A stretch of DNA of 64,000 nucleotides from Edwardsiella ictaluri ATCC 33202 (GCF_000264785.1 NZ_AFJI01000100.1:62001-126000); one strand, 5' to 3'; shown: positions 45,883 through 55,406, numbered from the stretch's first letter. The notes: generated by a model not told the origin, from the sequence alone. Translations and numbers: made by a program.

Positions 45883-47703
45883 ATGATGCGGCGTATATTT
45901 AAATACTTTGAGGGGTTGCTGGAGCCATTTTTAGAATCCGATAATGATGCGTTAAAGCAACGGTTGACTATTTGTTATTTCTTAGCAAAGATTAAGTGGC
46001 TGATCTGCATAATAGGTATGTTAGGCCTTGTGAAATCTATTGTTGATATTGTCATTATATACTCTGTTGGATTAATTATTGATATGATGGGCAAATCAAC
46101 AATAAGGTTTTCCGTATTTCTATCATTAGATCAGCTGCTTTTTTTTGTATTCCTTATGTGTGCTATCGTTAGGCCAATCTTGTCATTTGTTATTGGATTA
46201 TTTTGCGATCAGACAATTAGAGCAAAATTTATCCCAATGGTTCGTTGGGCTCTCTATATCAGAGCTATGGAGAATGAACTTGATTGGTTTAAACGAGAGC
46301 ATGCAGGTAAAATATCATCAGCAATATGGCAATCAGGTCAGGCGATTGGCGAAGTGTTATTAACCTCTTTGCAAGTTATTTGGTCAAATTGCGTGTATAT
46401 ATGTATTGCTATTGCTTATCTAAGCTATCTTGATCTCTACTTTGGTGTGTCAATTATTTTTTGGATATTTGTATATATATCGATTTCTTTAAAGTATGCC
46501 CGTAAAATAAAGTCTAGTTCTAGTCTATCCGCAAAGGCATCAAATATTATAAATGGACATTTTGTCGATACATTTTCTAATATTTACATAGTAAAAGCAT
46601 TGTCCGCAAATAGTAATAACAATCGTTTTTTATCTAGACAGTTTAGTGTGTTTATTTCTAAAACAGTTGTTTTCCTGAGGTGGATTACGGTATCAGAGAC
46701 GTTACAGGTTATAATTAGTTCTATTGGTATAGTAGTAATAAGTGTATTAGCTGTTGCTGCATGGAGGGCGAATGCGATCTCTGTTGGAGAGATATCTGTT
46801 ATTTTTAGTCTAGTTTTTAGATTGGAGACACTTCTATTTAACTTGATGTCGCAAATTACTAGTGTAATGCGATCGATAGGAGTTTTTCAGACAGCAATTA
46901 ATTTTATACAACATGATGATAGGATGCTAAAAAATACTGATCCAGTAGGGTGTCTGGATACAAATGGAGGTATTGTTTTCAAAAATGTCGTTTTTGGCTA
47001 TGAAATAGATAATCCAATAATAAAAGGAATAAACTTACATATACGGCAGGGAGAAAAAGTAGCGATTGTTGGCAGTTCTGGCGCTGGGAAATCAACGCTA
47101 ATTAATTTGTTGCTCAGGCTTTATGAGCCAGATAATGGTTCTATATATTTAAATGGAGTTGATATACGTGATTTTGACAAAGGTGACTTGAGGAGTAATT
47201 TCAGCATAGTAAGCCAGGACAATACGTTGTTCAATAGAACAATTTATGAAAATATTACATTTGGCTGTGCTGGTGCATCTAATAATGATATATTCCAAGC
47301 CGCCAAGAAATCAAGATCGTTGAGATTTATTGTTAATGCCTTTGATGGTAAGAATAAAGGTATCTGTGCACTTGTCGGTGCTCATGGCGCCAAGCTTTCT
47401 GTGGGGCAGCGTCAACGTCTATCACTCTGTAGGGCGATATTAAGAAACTCTCCTATTTTTATATTTGATGAAGCGACATCATCACTTGATTCAATCACTG
47501 AGGAGAGTATCAAACTATCAATTGATAAGGATATGGAGGAGAAAACGGTTATTATTATTGCACACAGATTATCTACCATAATGGATGTAGATCGTATTAT
47601 TGTTTTACACAATGGTATTGTTATTGAGCAGGGGACGCACAGTGAACTTATTGAGCATAAAAATATATATTATCATCTTTGGAGGCTTCAGGCTAGTTTA
47701 TAA
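45883..47703 (+). CDS. ABC exporter of the RiPP cluster
   Basis: 606 residues. An N-terminal six-helix exporter domain (about 1-340) fused to an ATPase with Walker A GSSGAGKST, Q-loop IVSQDNTLFNRTIYEN, signature LSVGQRQRLSL (Val for the usual first Gly), Walker B IFIFDEATSSLD and switch His IIIAHRLST. There is no N-terminal C39 peptidase domain, so it cannot trim the leader itself, unlike bacteriocin exporters. That role probably falls to the protease encoded 13 bases downstream. It would export the finished peptide and may confer self-immunity. Confidence 0.87.
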   Translation: MMRRIFKYFEGLLEPFLESDNDALKQRLTICYFLAKIKWLICIIGMLGLVKSIVDIVIIYSVGLIIDMMGKSTIRFSVFLSLDQLLFFVFLMCAIVRPILSFVIGLFCDQTIRAKFIPMVRWALYIRAMENELDWFKREHAGKISSAIWQSGQAIGEVLLTSLQVIWSNCVYICIAIAYLSYLDLYFGVSIIFWIFVYISISLKYARKIKSSSSLSAKASNIINGHFVDTFSNIYIVKALSANSNNNRFLSRQFSVFISKTVVFLRWITVSETLQVIISSIGIVVISVLAVAAWRANAISVGEISVIFSLVFRLETLLFNLMSQITSVMRSIGVFQTAINFIQHDDRMLKNTDPVGCLDTNGGIVFKNVVFGYEIDNPIIKGINLHIRQGEKVAIVGSSGAGKSTLINLLLRLYEPDNGSIYLNGVDIRDFDKGDLRSNFSIVSQDNTLFNRTIYENITFGCAGASNNDIFQAAKKSRSLRFIVNAFDGKNKGICALVGAHGAKLSVGQRQRLSLCRAILRNSPIFIFDEATSSLDSITEESIKLSIDKDMEEKTVIIIAHRLSTIMDVDRIIVLHNGIVIEQGTHSELIEHKNIYYHLWRLQASL

Positions 47704-47716
47704 TAAAGGAGTGTGT

Positions 47717-48916
47717 ATGGACTTTAATAGTAATGCGAAATACCATGCACAATGGCATTTACATGGCGGTGGTTTTGGATATTGTAATGTGAAAAATATT
47801 GGTGCATGGGAGTTATTGGATGGATATGGTGACGATAGTGTTGTTATCGGTTTCGCTGATGATGGCTGTCTTCTCTCTGCTGTTGATGCTGATTATAGTA
47901 ATAAGTTTATCGCCGCAGCTTTTTTTGATGGTAATAAATTAGTAACGGGGACACCAAGACGATTATTTAATAATATGTATCTTAGTGGTTTTAGACATGG
48001 TACTGCATTAGCCAGTATTATTGCATCCCCGTTATCATTAACCCTTCCTTTAGGTGTTGCTCCTGGATGTCGACTTCTTCCAATTCGTTGGGGATTCAAT
48101 AATGGATTTTCTATAACCCAAGATGGTTTTCAACAAATGCTTTTATTTGTGTCAGATAAAATTGATGTGTTTGTTAACTGTTGGTCAAGGTTACCTATTA
48201 TGAATTTTAATGAAGAGACTGTAAGTATGATTAGGACTCTTGAGCGAAGTGGTGGGCGCAGGGGAAAAGGTATATTATTTATATGGGCTGCTGGTAACTC
48301 AGGATGTCCAATTGATTACTATTCAGATACATCTGTTGTTTTTGATGGTATAGTAAAAGATGACGGTTTTTTTTATGATGGTAGGGCATCAAAATATTTT
48401 CATCATAGCCTGGTAAATATTGATAATGTACTGATGGTTTCATCAGTCGACTGTTATGGGAAAAGATCGCATTATTCATGTTATGGCTCTGGGATATCTA
48501 TATGCGCACCTTCTAATAATAAACATCGCTTTGGGGCTAAACTATATTCTGAAAAAGGCTTAACCACACGTTCCGCTGATTTTACTGGTATGACTAATAA
48601 TTTTAAAGGAACCTCTGGCTCTGCTGCAATAGTTGGTGGTGTGGCAGGATTGGTCATTAGTGCAAATAAAAATCTCTATGCCACAGATGTTGCATCAATA
48701 ATAAAATCAACAGCGTCAAAGCATCTGAATTTTTCATCTTACCCAACCACAATATTTTCTTGTGGAAAACATAAAGCAATACGGTTCAGTGATGGTGTTG
48801 TATCTGAATATATTCGCGGAGAATTTGATGGGCAAGGATGGAGCCCTTGGTTTGGATATGGACTGGTAAATTCATGTGATGCGGTGAAATATGCTATAAC
48901 TAAGAGCCTATCTTAA
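47717..48916 (+). CDS. S8-family (subtilisin-like) protease of the RiPP cluster
   Basis: 399 residues from the ATG at 47717 (AAGGA six bases upstream); earlier in-frame codons overlap the ABC gene and lack a ribosome site. Catalytic triad: D48 in IGFADDG, H94 in GFRHGTALASI, S300 in KGTSGSAA, with the oxyanion Asn in WAAGNSG. The catalytic domain starts almost at residue 1, with neither signal peptide nor prodomain, so it probably works in the cytosol as leader peptidase. Many cysteines. Residues 17-22, GGGFGY, resemble the precursor end GGFGW. Last gene of the cluster. Confidence 0.85.
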   Translation: MDFNSNAKYHAQWHLHGGGFGYCNVKNIGAWELLDGYGDDSVVIGFADDGCLLSAVDADYSNKFIAAAFFDGNKLVTGTPRRLFNNMYLSGFRHGTALASIIASPLSLTLPLGVAPGCRLLPIRWGFNNGFSITQDGFQQMLLFVSDKIDVFVNCWSRLPIMNFNEETVSMIRTLERSGGRRGKGILFIWAAGNSGCPIDYYSDTSVVFDGIVKDDGFFYDGRASKYFHHSLVNIDNVLMVSSVDCYGKRSHYSCYGSGISICAPSNNKHRFGAKLYSEKGLTTRSADFTGMTNNFKGTSGSAAIVGGVAGLVISANKNLYATDVASIIKSTASKHLNFSSYPTTIFSCGKHKAIRFSDGVVSEYIRGEFDGQGWSPWFGYGLVNSCDAVKYAITKSLS

Positions 48917-48941
48917 TAGGACGTTACTCCAAACGATCAGA

Positions 48942-48968
48942 GGCTTTGCTAAATAAATCGAACTTTTG
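48942..48968. mobile_element. Terminal fragment of an IS5-family (IS903-type) element
   Basis: GGCTTTGCTAAATAAATCG followed by AACTTTTG is one end of an IS903-type element. Only this end remains. It abuts and truncates the delta fragment on its right and lies 25 bases after the protease gene. Confidence 0.65.
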
Positions 48969-49102
48969 GCCGCACGGCGGCCCACGTTCGCACCAGCCGC
49001 TATATGTCTGAGAGCGTCAAAGAAAGTTACCTGCAGTGCCAGAATGTGCCCTGCTCGGCGACATTTAAAACGCATGAGTCCATATTTGAAGTGATACGTT
49101 AG
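48969..49102 (+). pseudogene. Ogr/Delta zinc-finger activator, C-terminal fragment
   Basis: The frame reads AAHVRTSRYMSESVKESYLQ, CQNVPCSATFKTHESIFEVI and stops at 49100. This is the second half of the P2 Ogr / P4 Delta late activator, with the second Cys pair of the zinc finger. The N-terminal CPxC half is lost at the IS903-type end. A P4-like satellite origin is supported by the psu and integrase fragments that follow. Confidence 0.82.
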
Positions 49103-49211
49103 CCGGTCGTCGATGAAAAAACCGCGCCGGTGCCGACAGCCTCCGTTGCGCCCCGTCGGGTAAAAGGCTGCTACAGCTCGCCGCTCCGCCACTAATCAGG
49201 AGAGACAACCC

Positions 49212-49272
49212 GTGACCACCCTGACCTTACAGCAGGCCTCTGAAGCCTGTCAGACGAACAAAACCGCGTGGC
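49212..49272 (+). pseudogene. P4 Psu (polarity suppression) N-terminal fragment
   Basis: A GTG start preceded by AGGAGAG opens VTTLTLQQASEACQTNKTAW, matching the first 20 residues of P4 Psu, the Rho inhibitor and capsid-decorating protein. The frame then departs from the family. Order delta-psu is that of P4. Confidence 0.72.
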
Positions 49273-49307
49273 CGGGATCTCAAAAAATGCATGGAACTAA
49301 AACGGGT

Positions 49308-50245
49308 CTATTTACAATTCCTGCTGGGAAAAACATGTTCTCGGTGAGCGCTGATTGGTTTCATCACATCCAGTATATCTAACGCCTGTGGCGATAAAGG
49401 AACAATGTGCTCACGCTTGGCCTTCATCCTTTCTGCTGGAATGGTCCAGAGCTTTTTATTGAGATCGATCTCTGCCCATCGTGCGCCTGAAGCCTCTGAA
49501 GGGCGAACGAGCGTCAGGAGTTGCCACTCAATAAGACAGCGAGTCGGAACAGACAGATTTGACATGACTAGCGAACGCATCAGCTTAGGCAATTCTTCTG
49601 CCGCAGGGTTGGCATGCTTTGCTTTTTGGGTTTTTCAAAAGCCATTCTTACGCCGGATGATGGGTTAGCATCAATTAGCCCAGTGTTGACCGCATAGATC
49701 ATTATTTCATTGATACGCTGTACTAAGCGTCTAACAGTCTCCAGAGCACCGCGCGCTTTTATTGGCTCCAGTGCTTCGACAATCGTTCTAGCTTTAAGAT
49801 CCTGCACTGGTATTGCTCCGATCGCAGGGAACACGTCTTTATCTAGTGAGCGCCAAATGTCTTTCCCATAATCCTCGGTGACGGTTCTGCTTTTAATCTG
49901 GAACCAGTTAGCGGCCACAGTTGAAAAAATGCTATCCAGCTCAATCTGACGTTGTTCTGACGCTTGCTCCTGCTGTTGTTGAGGATCTATGCCTTGCGCG
50001 AGGGTTGTTAAATGCTGGTCGCGTATCTGGCGAGCTGCTGCGAGCGTAAGGGCAGGGTATGAGCCGAGGCTTAAGTTTGTTCGGCTTCCACTTATTGGAC
50101 GTTGGTAACGGAAACGCCACAGTTTTTTACCAGAGGTTTTGACGAGTAAGAACAAGCCATCGCCATCATGCAGGGTAAAGTCTTTCTCGCGGGGTTTAGC
50201 TTTGAGGATCTCGTTGTTAGTGAGGGGGCGAGTGATGCGCGCCAT
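49308..50245 (-). pseudogene. P4-type tyrosine integrase, frameshifted and truncated
   Basis: The 5' part (49580-50245) has the DUF4102 arm-binding domain (KDFTLHDGDGLFLLVKTSGK, SLGSYPALTLAAAR) and the core-binding domain. A frameshift near 49595 separates it from the catalytic part, which keeps LVRPSEASGARWAEIDL with the first catalytic Arg but stops at FPSRNCK before the His-x-x-Arg and Tyr. It is therefore dead. Its start faces the 3' end of ssrA 195 bases away, the usual arrangement for an island inserted at tmRNA. Confidence 0.9.
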
Positions 50246-50360
50246 CTCTGGATCCCATCCATAATTGGTACACGTTTAATGGACCACAGTATAGCGTATA
50301 CCTAAACGTATACCAATAATCACCGGATTGAGCCATATGTACTCGGACAACGACAGACGC

Positions 50361-50393
50361 AAAAAAGCCCGCACGGCTTGCGCCGTGCGGGCT
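50361..50393 (-). terminator. ssrA terminator
   Basis: A 12-base stem (AGCCCGCACGGC/GCCGTGCGGGCT) with a 4-base loop, followed on the minus strand by six T (A at 50361-50366). Confidence 0.85.
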
Positions 50394-50439
50394 CTTAGGA
50401 CTTCATCGGATGACTCTGGTAATCACCGATGGAGAATTT

Positions 50440-50803
50440 TGGTGGACCTGGCGGGAGTTGAACCCGCGTCCGAAATTACTACGCTGTCGGTACTACATGC
50501 TTAGTCTGGTCTTTACATTCGCTTGCCAGCTGCGGACAGACACGCCACTAACAAACTAGCCTGATTGGATTTAACGCTTCACCCCCAGGCAGGAGCTCCA
50601 CGCGATCTCTTTTGGGTTTGACCTCTCTTGATCCCCGTCCTAAGAGCGGAGGCTAGGGAGAGAGGGCTCTGCGCAGGTTATTAAGCTGCGAGTGCGTAGT
50701 TTTCGTCGTTTGCGACTATTTTTTTGCGGCTTTTTACGAGGCAAACCGCCCCTCGGCATGCACCTTGAGTTTCGCAAATCCCGTCGAATCCAGAATCAGG
50801 CCC
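50440..50803 (-). ncRNA. ssrA: Transfer-messenger RNA (tmRNA)
   Basis: 364 bases, about the E. coli length. The 5' end GGGCCTGATTCTGGATTCGA and the 3' end with the T-arm GGTTCAACTCCCGCC and terminal CCA form the tRNA-like domain. The internal tag frame (50681-50713) encodes ANDENYALAA then stop. It rescues stalled ribosomes with SmpB, whose gene is on the upstream side. The 3' end is the attachment site of the adjacent island. Confidence 0.97.
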
Positions 50804-50851
50804 AAGTGTGTAGGCGGCAGTATACCAGAGTTTACTGCCGCTGCGCCAGCG

Positions 50852-51334
50852 TTAGCGGTTGGCGTTTTTCATAATTCGCGCTTTGTCCTGCTTCCATTCG
50901 CGGGTTTTGATGTCGTCGCGTTTGTCGTGCTCTTTCTTACCCTTAGCCACACCGATCTTCAGCTTGGCCCAGGCGTTCTTCCAGTACAGCGACAGCGGGA
51001 CGATGGTGTAGCCGTCGCGGTTGGCGCTGCCGAACAGGCTCGCCAGCTCGCGCTCTTTGAGCAGCAGCTTGCGGGTGCGCGTCGGATCGCACACCACGTG
51101 GCTGGAGGCCACGTTCAGCGGGGTAAAGGTGGCGCCAAACAGAAACGCCTCGCCGTTTTGCAGCAAAATATAGCTTTCACTGATGTTGGCCTTGCCGGCC
51201 CGCAGGGATTTGACCTCCCAGCCTTGCAGCGACAGCCCGGCCTCGAACTCTTCTTCAATGAAGTAGTCGTGGCGCGCGCGCTTGTTCATGGCAATGGTTG
51301 CCGAACCCGGTTTGTATGCTTTTTTCTTTGTCAT
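50852..51334 (-). CDS. smpB: SsrA-binding protein
   Basis: 160 residues, beginning [20 protein letters not shown] and carrying [24 protein letters not shown] (positions about 23-46, the conserved OB-fold start) and a C-terminal [20 protein letters not shown] basic tail that enters the ribosomal A site. It binds tmRNA for trans-translation. It lies just upstream of ssrA on the same strand, as in E. coli. Confidence 0.97.
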   Translation of the reverse strand: MTKKKAYKPGSATIAMNKRARHDYFIEEEFEAGLSLQGWEVKSLRAGKANISESYILLQNGEAFLFGATFTPLNVASSHVVCDPTRTRKLLLKERELASLFGSANRDGYTIVPLSLYWKNAWAKLKIGVAKGKKEHDKRDDIKTREWKQDKARIMKNANR

Positions 51335-51487
51335 AGTAGCGTCATTATACTGTTACGAGCGGCGAATGAATACTTTTTGCCGGGAATGGCCACGGATCCC
51401 TGGACGGCATCCAGTGTGCGTAAGCCAATTCTCTCTGTCTAGCAATAAATGGTATTATGCCTCGGTTTATGTTGTCCGGGAATTAAT

Positions 51488-51922
51488 ATGCCGCAGATTA
51501 GCCGTTCCGCGCTGGTGCCGTTCAGCGCGCAGCAGATGTACCAGTTGGTCAACGACGTTGATGCCTATCCAGCCTTTTTGCCGGGCTGTGTCGGCAGCCG
51601 GGTGCTGGAGAGTTCGCCGCAGAGCATGACCGCTTCGGTCGATGTCTGTAAGGCGGGGATCAGTAAAACCTTTACTACCCGCAATACGCTGTCGGACAAC
51701 CGTAATATTAAGATGCAGCTGATCGAGGGGCCATTTCGCCGCCTGATGGGGGACTGGTGCTTTACTCCTCTGGGGGAGGGGGCCTGTAAGGTGGAGCTGC
51801 ATCTGGATTTTGAGTTTACCAATAAGCTGGTTGAGCTGGCCTTTGGCAAGATATTTAAGGAGTTGGCTGGCAGTATGGTGCAGGCGTTTACCCTGCGGGC
51901 TAAAGAGGTTTACCGTGTCTGA
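51488..51922 (+). CDS. ratA: START-domain toxin-like protein RatA
   Basis: 144 residues from the ATG at 51488 ([20 protein letters not shown]). A START/polyketide-cyclase-like fold; [20 protein letters not shown] and [18 protein letters not shown] are conserved. E. coli RatA was described as blocking 70S subunit association; it also resembles the ubiquinone-binding Coq10 family. It is followed by ratB with an 8-base overlap. Confidence 0.92.
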   Translation: MPQISRSALVPFSAQQMYQLVNDVDAYPAFLPGCVGSRVLESSPQSMTASVDVCKAGISKTFTTRNTLSDNRNIKMQLIEGPFRRLMGDWCFTPLGEGACKVELHLDFEFTNKLVELAFGKIFKELAGSMVQAFTLRAKEVYRV

Positions 51923-52199
51923 GATGAGCATCGAGGTGGTGTACGCACTGCCGGAAAAACAGTATCTGCATCGCCTGACTCTGCCGCAGGGCAGCAGCGT
52001 TGGGCAGGCTATTGAGCGCTCCGGGCTGCTGGCGCAGCGCAGCGAGATCGATCTGGGTAAGAATAAGGTGGGGGTTTTCAGTCGCCCGGTGCGTCTGGAG
52101 GATCCGCTGCGTGACGGAGACCGGGTGGAGATCTATCGCCCTCTGATCGCCGATCCGCGTGAGTTGCGGCGCCAGCGCGCTGAGCGGGCAAAAAAATAA
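51915..52199 (+). CDS. ratB: UPF0125 family protein RatB
   Basis: 94 residues from the GTG at 51915, preferred because AGAGG lies six bases upstream within ratA; an ATG at 51924 is an alternative. The ubiquitin-like fold protein contains [40 protein letters not shown] and [20 protein letters not shown]. Function is not established; it is translationally coupled to ratA. Confidence 0.9.
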   Translation: MSEMSIEVVYALPEKQYLHRLTLPQGSSVGQAIERSGLLAQRSEIDLGKNKVGVFSRPVRLEDPLRDGDRVEIYRPLIADPRELRRQRAERAKK

Positions 52200-52222
52200 G
52201 GCGCTATGGGCGCCTTATTTTT
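52195..52222. terminator. Bidirectional terminator between ratB and bamE
   Basis: AATAAGGCGC and GCGCCTTATT pair around a short loop, with A and T runs on both sides, so it can serve both convergent genes. Confidence 0.8.
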
Positions 52223-52236
52223 ACTGCCGTTAATAC

Positions 52237-52587
52237 TTATGCGTTGCTGCCATCCGGCAGTTTCTTGGTGTTTTCAATGTTGGTCAGCACACCGCTAGCG
52301 TTAAAGGTCAGGGTCAGGGTCTGCTGGGTTATCCCCTCGTGGCTCGGCTCCTGGCGGAATACGTAGTACCATGTGCTGCTGCCGAAGGGATCCTGTAACA
52401 GTGGGGTACCCAGGGTATAGGCGACCTGCTGTTGCGTCATGCCACGGTGGATTTTGGCAACGTCGGTCGCCGTCAGATAATTGCCCTGGTTGATATCAGG
52501 GCGGTAAACCACTTTTTCCACGGTGGCGCAGCCTGCGGTTAGCATAACCAAGACCACGGCAGCGGCAGTCAGCATTTTACAACGCAT
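52237..52587 (-). CDS. bamE: Outer membrane assembly lipoprotein BamE
   Basis: 116 residues from the ATG at 52585-52587 ([20 protein letters not shown]). Lipobox LTAGC gives the acylated Cys at about 20. The SmpA/OmlA fold follows: [50 protein letters not shown]. It is a non-essential subunit of the BAM complex that supports beta-barrel insertion and binds phosphatidylglycerol. Confidence 0.95.
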   Translation of the reverse strand: MRCKMLTAAAVVLVMLTAGCATVEKVVYRPDINQGNYLTATDVAKIHRGMTQQQVAYTLGTPLLQDPFGSSTWYYVFRQEPSHEGITQQTLTLTFNASGVLTNIENTKKLPDGSNA

Positions 52588-52754
52588 AGTTAATTCATTC
52601 CTTTTGGACACAAAGCCAGGGTAGCTGCGGCACGACTCTGCATCTTGGTGCAGGATCTTCTGGGCGTCGAGATTACCACGCCGACGGGAGTATAGGCAAC
52701 GGCGCGGGGAATTGGTTCCCGGATTATGCGTTTTTCCCGCACCGTCGGCGGTTC

Positions 52755-54416
52755 TCAGGCGGTCAGCAGTTCGCGGGCGTTAGCCAGGGTGTTACGGGTG
52801 ACCTCACTGCCGCCCAGCAGACGCGCCAGCTCCTGCAGCCGCGCCTTTTTATTCAGTGCCCGCATGCGGGTTTCGGTCTCTTCGCCGTCGGTCTCTTTGC
52901 TGACGTAGTAGTGCTGGTGCCCATAGCCGGCCACCTGCGGCAGATGGGTCACACACATCACTTGGGTCGATTCACCCAGCTGGCGTAGCAGGCGCCCGAC
53001 GATGGCGGCGGTCGCTCCGCTGATGCCGACGTCCACTTCATCAAAGATCAGCGCAGGGGTATCCATCTTCTGGGCAGTGATCACCTGAATGGCCAGCGCG
53101 ATGCGCGATAGTTCACCGCCGGAGGCTACTTTGCCCAGCGGTTGCAGCGGCTGGCCAGGGTTGGTGGTGACACGGAATTCGATGCGATCGGCGCCGTCGA
53201 CGGTCAGCGCATCGGGAGTAAAGGTAACGTCGATGGCAAATCTGCCGTGGGGCATGGCCAGCTCCTGCATGCGGGCGCTGATCTGGCCGCACAGCTCTGC
53301 AGCACAGGCGCTGCGCTGCTGGTGCAGGCGCTGTGCCAGGCTGAGCGCCTGCTGATGGTGCTGGCGCACGGTGTCCTCAAGCTGGGCTTCATCATCCTGC
53401 TGACGATCCAGCGCGTGCAGTTCTTCCAGCAGCTGCTGATGAAGCTGCGGCAGCTGCTCCGGCGCCACCTGATGCTTGCGCGCCAGCGCGATCTGGCGCG
53501 ACAGGCGCTGCTCCAGCTGCTGCAGGCGGGCGGGATCCATCTCAATGCTATCGCCGTAGTGGCGTAGCTCGTTGCCGGCTTCGTCGATCTGGATCGCCGC
53601 CTCCTCCAGCATCTCCAGCAGCGGGGCAAAGCGCGCGTCGTAGCTGATAAGCTCGCCCAGGCTGTGGCGCGCGCTGTGTACCAGGCTCAGGGCGTTGCCG
53701 TCGTCGCCGTCGCAGAGCGCCGCCAGGATCTGCTGGCTCAGGCTGAGCAGCTGGCCGCTGTTGGCCTGGCGCTTGTACTCCTCGTCGATCTGTTCGTACT
53801 CGCCGGGCTGCGGTGCAAACTCATTCAGCTCTTTTAGCTGGTACTGCAGCAGCTCGCGGCGCGCCTCGCGATCGCTGATCTGGCGGCGATGGTCGGCCAG
53901 CAGGCGCACGCTGTGGTGCCATTGGCGGTAGGCAGCCCGCATCTCGTGCAGCAGGGTGTGCTGCTGCCCGTAGGCATCCAGCAGGTGGCGCTGGTGCTCC
54001 GGCTTCAGCAGCAGCTGGTGCGCGTGCTGACCGTGGATTTGGATCAGCAGTTGCCCGAGATCGCGCAGCTGGGACAGGGGAACCGCGGTACCGTTGATAA
54101 AGCCGCGTGAACGTCCGTCGGCGCTGATCACCCGGCGCAGCAGGCATTCGTTGCTGTCGTCGAGCTGGTTGGACTCCAGCCAGGCGCGGGCAGAGGGGGT
54201 ATCGGCCAGCGAGAAGCGGGCGCAGATATCGGCGCGCGGCATATTCATGCGTACCATAGCGGCTTCGCTGCGCCCCCCCAGACACAGGGTCAGGGCATCG
54301 ATGGCGATGGATTTCCCGGCACCGGTTTCACCGGTAATGGCGGTCATTCCGCGCTGGAAGTCGACTTCCAGTTCACGGACGATGGCAAAGTTGGCGACGG
54401 TCAGCTGCGTCAGCAT
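52755..54416 (-). CDS. recN: DNA repair protein RecN
   Basis: 553 residues from the ATG at 54414-54416 ([20 protein letters not shown]), exactly the E. coli length. Walker [15 protein letters not shown] near the N-terminus, long coiled-coil arms at about 150-340, and at the C-terminus [15 protein letters not shown] (signature) and [16 protein letters not shown] (Walker B). An SMC-like cohesin acting at double-strand breaks. Two LexA boxes lie directly upstream, so it is SOS-induced. Confidence 0.96.
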   Translation of the reverse strand: MLTQLTVANFAIVRELEVDFQRGMTAITGETGAGKSIAIDALTLCLGGRSEAAMVRMNMPRADICARFSLADTPSARAWLESNQLDDSNECLLRRVISADGRSRGFINGTAVPLSQLRDLGQLLIQIHGQHAHQLLLKPEHQRHLLDAYGQQHTLLHEMRAAYRQWHHSVRLLADHRRQISDREARRELLQYQLKELNEFAPQPGEYEQIDEEYKRQANSGQLLSLSQQILAALCDGDDGNALSLVHSARHSLGELISYDARFAPLLEMLEEAAIQIDEAGNELRHYGDSIEMDPARLQQLEQRLSRQIALARKHQVAPEQLPQLHQQLLEELHALDRQQDDEAQLEDTVRQHHQQALSLAQRLHQQRSACAAELCGQISARMQELAMPHGRFAIDVTFTPDALTVDGADRIEFRVTTNPGQPLQPLGKVASGGELSRIALAIQVITAQKMDTPALIFDEVDVGISGATAAIVGRLLRQLGESTQVMCVTHLPQVAGYGHQHYYVSKETDGEETETRMRALNKKARLQELARLLGGSEVTRNTLANARELLTA

Positions 54417-54444
54417 GGGTATTCCCCTGTACGGAATCACACTA

Positions 54445-54460
54445 CTGTATTTAATGCCAG
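54445..54460 (-). promoter_or_regulatory. LexA box 1 of recN
   Basis: CTGTATTTAATGCCAG keeps the invariant CTG-N10-CAG and the AT-rich centre of the LexA site. It lies 29 bases from the recN start. Confidence 0.85.
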
Positions 54461-54466
54461 TATAAA

Positions 54467-54482
54467 CTGGTTTTTTATCCAG
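54467..54482 (-). promoter_or_regulatory. LexA box 2 of recN
   Basis: CTGGTTTTTTATCCAG, a second CTG-N10-CAG site six bases beyond the first. Tandem LexA boxes are characteristic of recN in enterobacteria. Confidence 0.8.
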
Positions 54483-54527
54483 TAAAGTGCCCGGCGCAAA
54501 TATTTGCGCGCCGCGCCGTATGCCCGG

Positions 54528-55406
54528 CTAAAACAGTTTCTTTGACCAGCCCAGCTTGCTGCTGAGGGTATTGAAGTAGCTGTAATCCTTAGGGTGGATC
54601 AGGCTCAGATAAAACGGGCTGCGCTGAACGATCACCTCCTCTCCCTGCTGAATGGGCAGCGCAATTTGGCTGTCGCAGCTGATCTCCAGCTCATTGCTGA
54701 AGTGGGAGAAGCGCAGATGAATTTTGCTGTTGCTGTCGATCACCAGCGGGCGTGCCGAGAGGGTATGGGGAAACATCGGCACCAGGGCGATGGCGTCCAG
54801 GGTGGGGGCCAGAATAGGGCCTCCGGCGGAGAGTGAATAGGCGGTGGAGCCGGTCGGTGTGGAGATGATCAGTCCGTCGGAGCGCTGGGAAAAGGCGAAG
54901 GTGTCGTTGATGTACACCTCAAACTCGATCATGTGCGCCACTTTGCCCGGATGCAGCACCACTTCGTTGATGGCGGTACTGCGCCGGTGCATCTGTCCGT
55001 CGCGGCAGACTTTAACCTCCAGCAGAAAGCGGCGTTCGCGGCTATATTCTCCCTCCAGCACGCAGGAGAGCTGCTGCTTGGCGTTGTCCGGGTCGAGATC
55101 GGTCAGAAAGCCCAGGTTGCCCCGGTTGACGCCGATGACGTCGACGTCATAGCGCGCCAGAATGCGCGCCGCCCCCAGCATATTGCCGTCGCCGCCGACC
55201 ACCACCGCCAGATCGGCCTGTTGGCCGATGTCGGCCAGGGTGCCGGTCAGCGCATGCTGTAGCTTTAAATCGCGGGCGATCTGCCGCTCCACGATCACCG
55301 GGTAGCCCTTCCCCGTCAGCCAGTGAAACAGCATCTCGTGGGTCGCCAGTGCGGCAGGGTGGCGCGGGTGACCGACCAGCCCAATGGATTCAAAGCGTTT
55401 GTTCAT
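54528..55406 (-). CDS. nadK: NAD kinase
   Basis: 292 residues from the ATG at 55404-55406 ([20 protein letters not shown]), the E. coli length; the open frame continues upstream through grpE antisense sequence and that part is discarded. Motifs: [16 protein letters not shown] (GGDG catalytic loop), [25 protein letters not shown] and [16 protein letters not shown]. It phosphorylates NAD to NADP. Divergent from grpE. Confidence 0.96.
   Translation of the reverse strand: MNKRFESIGLVGHPRHPAALATHEMLFHWLTGKGYPVIVERQIARDLKLQHALTGTLADIGQQADLAVVVGGDGNMLGAARILARYDVDVIGVNRGNLGFLTDLDPDNAKQQLSCVLEGEYSRERRFLLEVKVCRDGQMHRRSTAINEVVLHPGKVAHMIEFEVYINDTFAFSQRSDGLIISTPTGSTAYSLSAGGPILAPTLDAIALVPMFPHTLSARPLVIDSNSKIHLRFSHFSNELEISCDSQIALPIQQGEEVIVQRSPFYLSLIHPKDYSYFNTLSSKLGWSKKLF

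Noticed and set aside
43520..48916. Darobactin, subtilosin or glycocin as the identity of the RiPP cluster
   Set aside because: Darobactin lacks a glycosyltransferase and has a W-N-W core; subtilosin is a three-Cys circular peptide; glycocins lack a radical SAM enzyme and use C39-type exporters.
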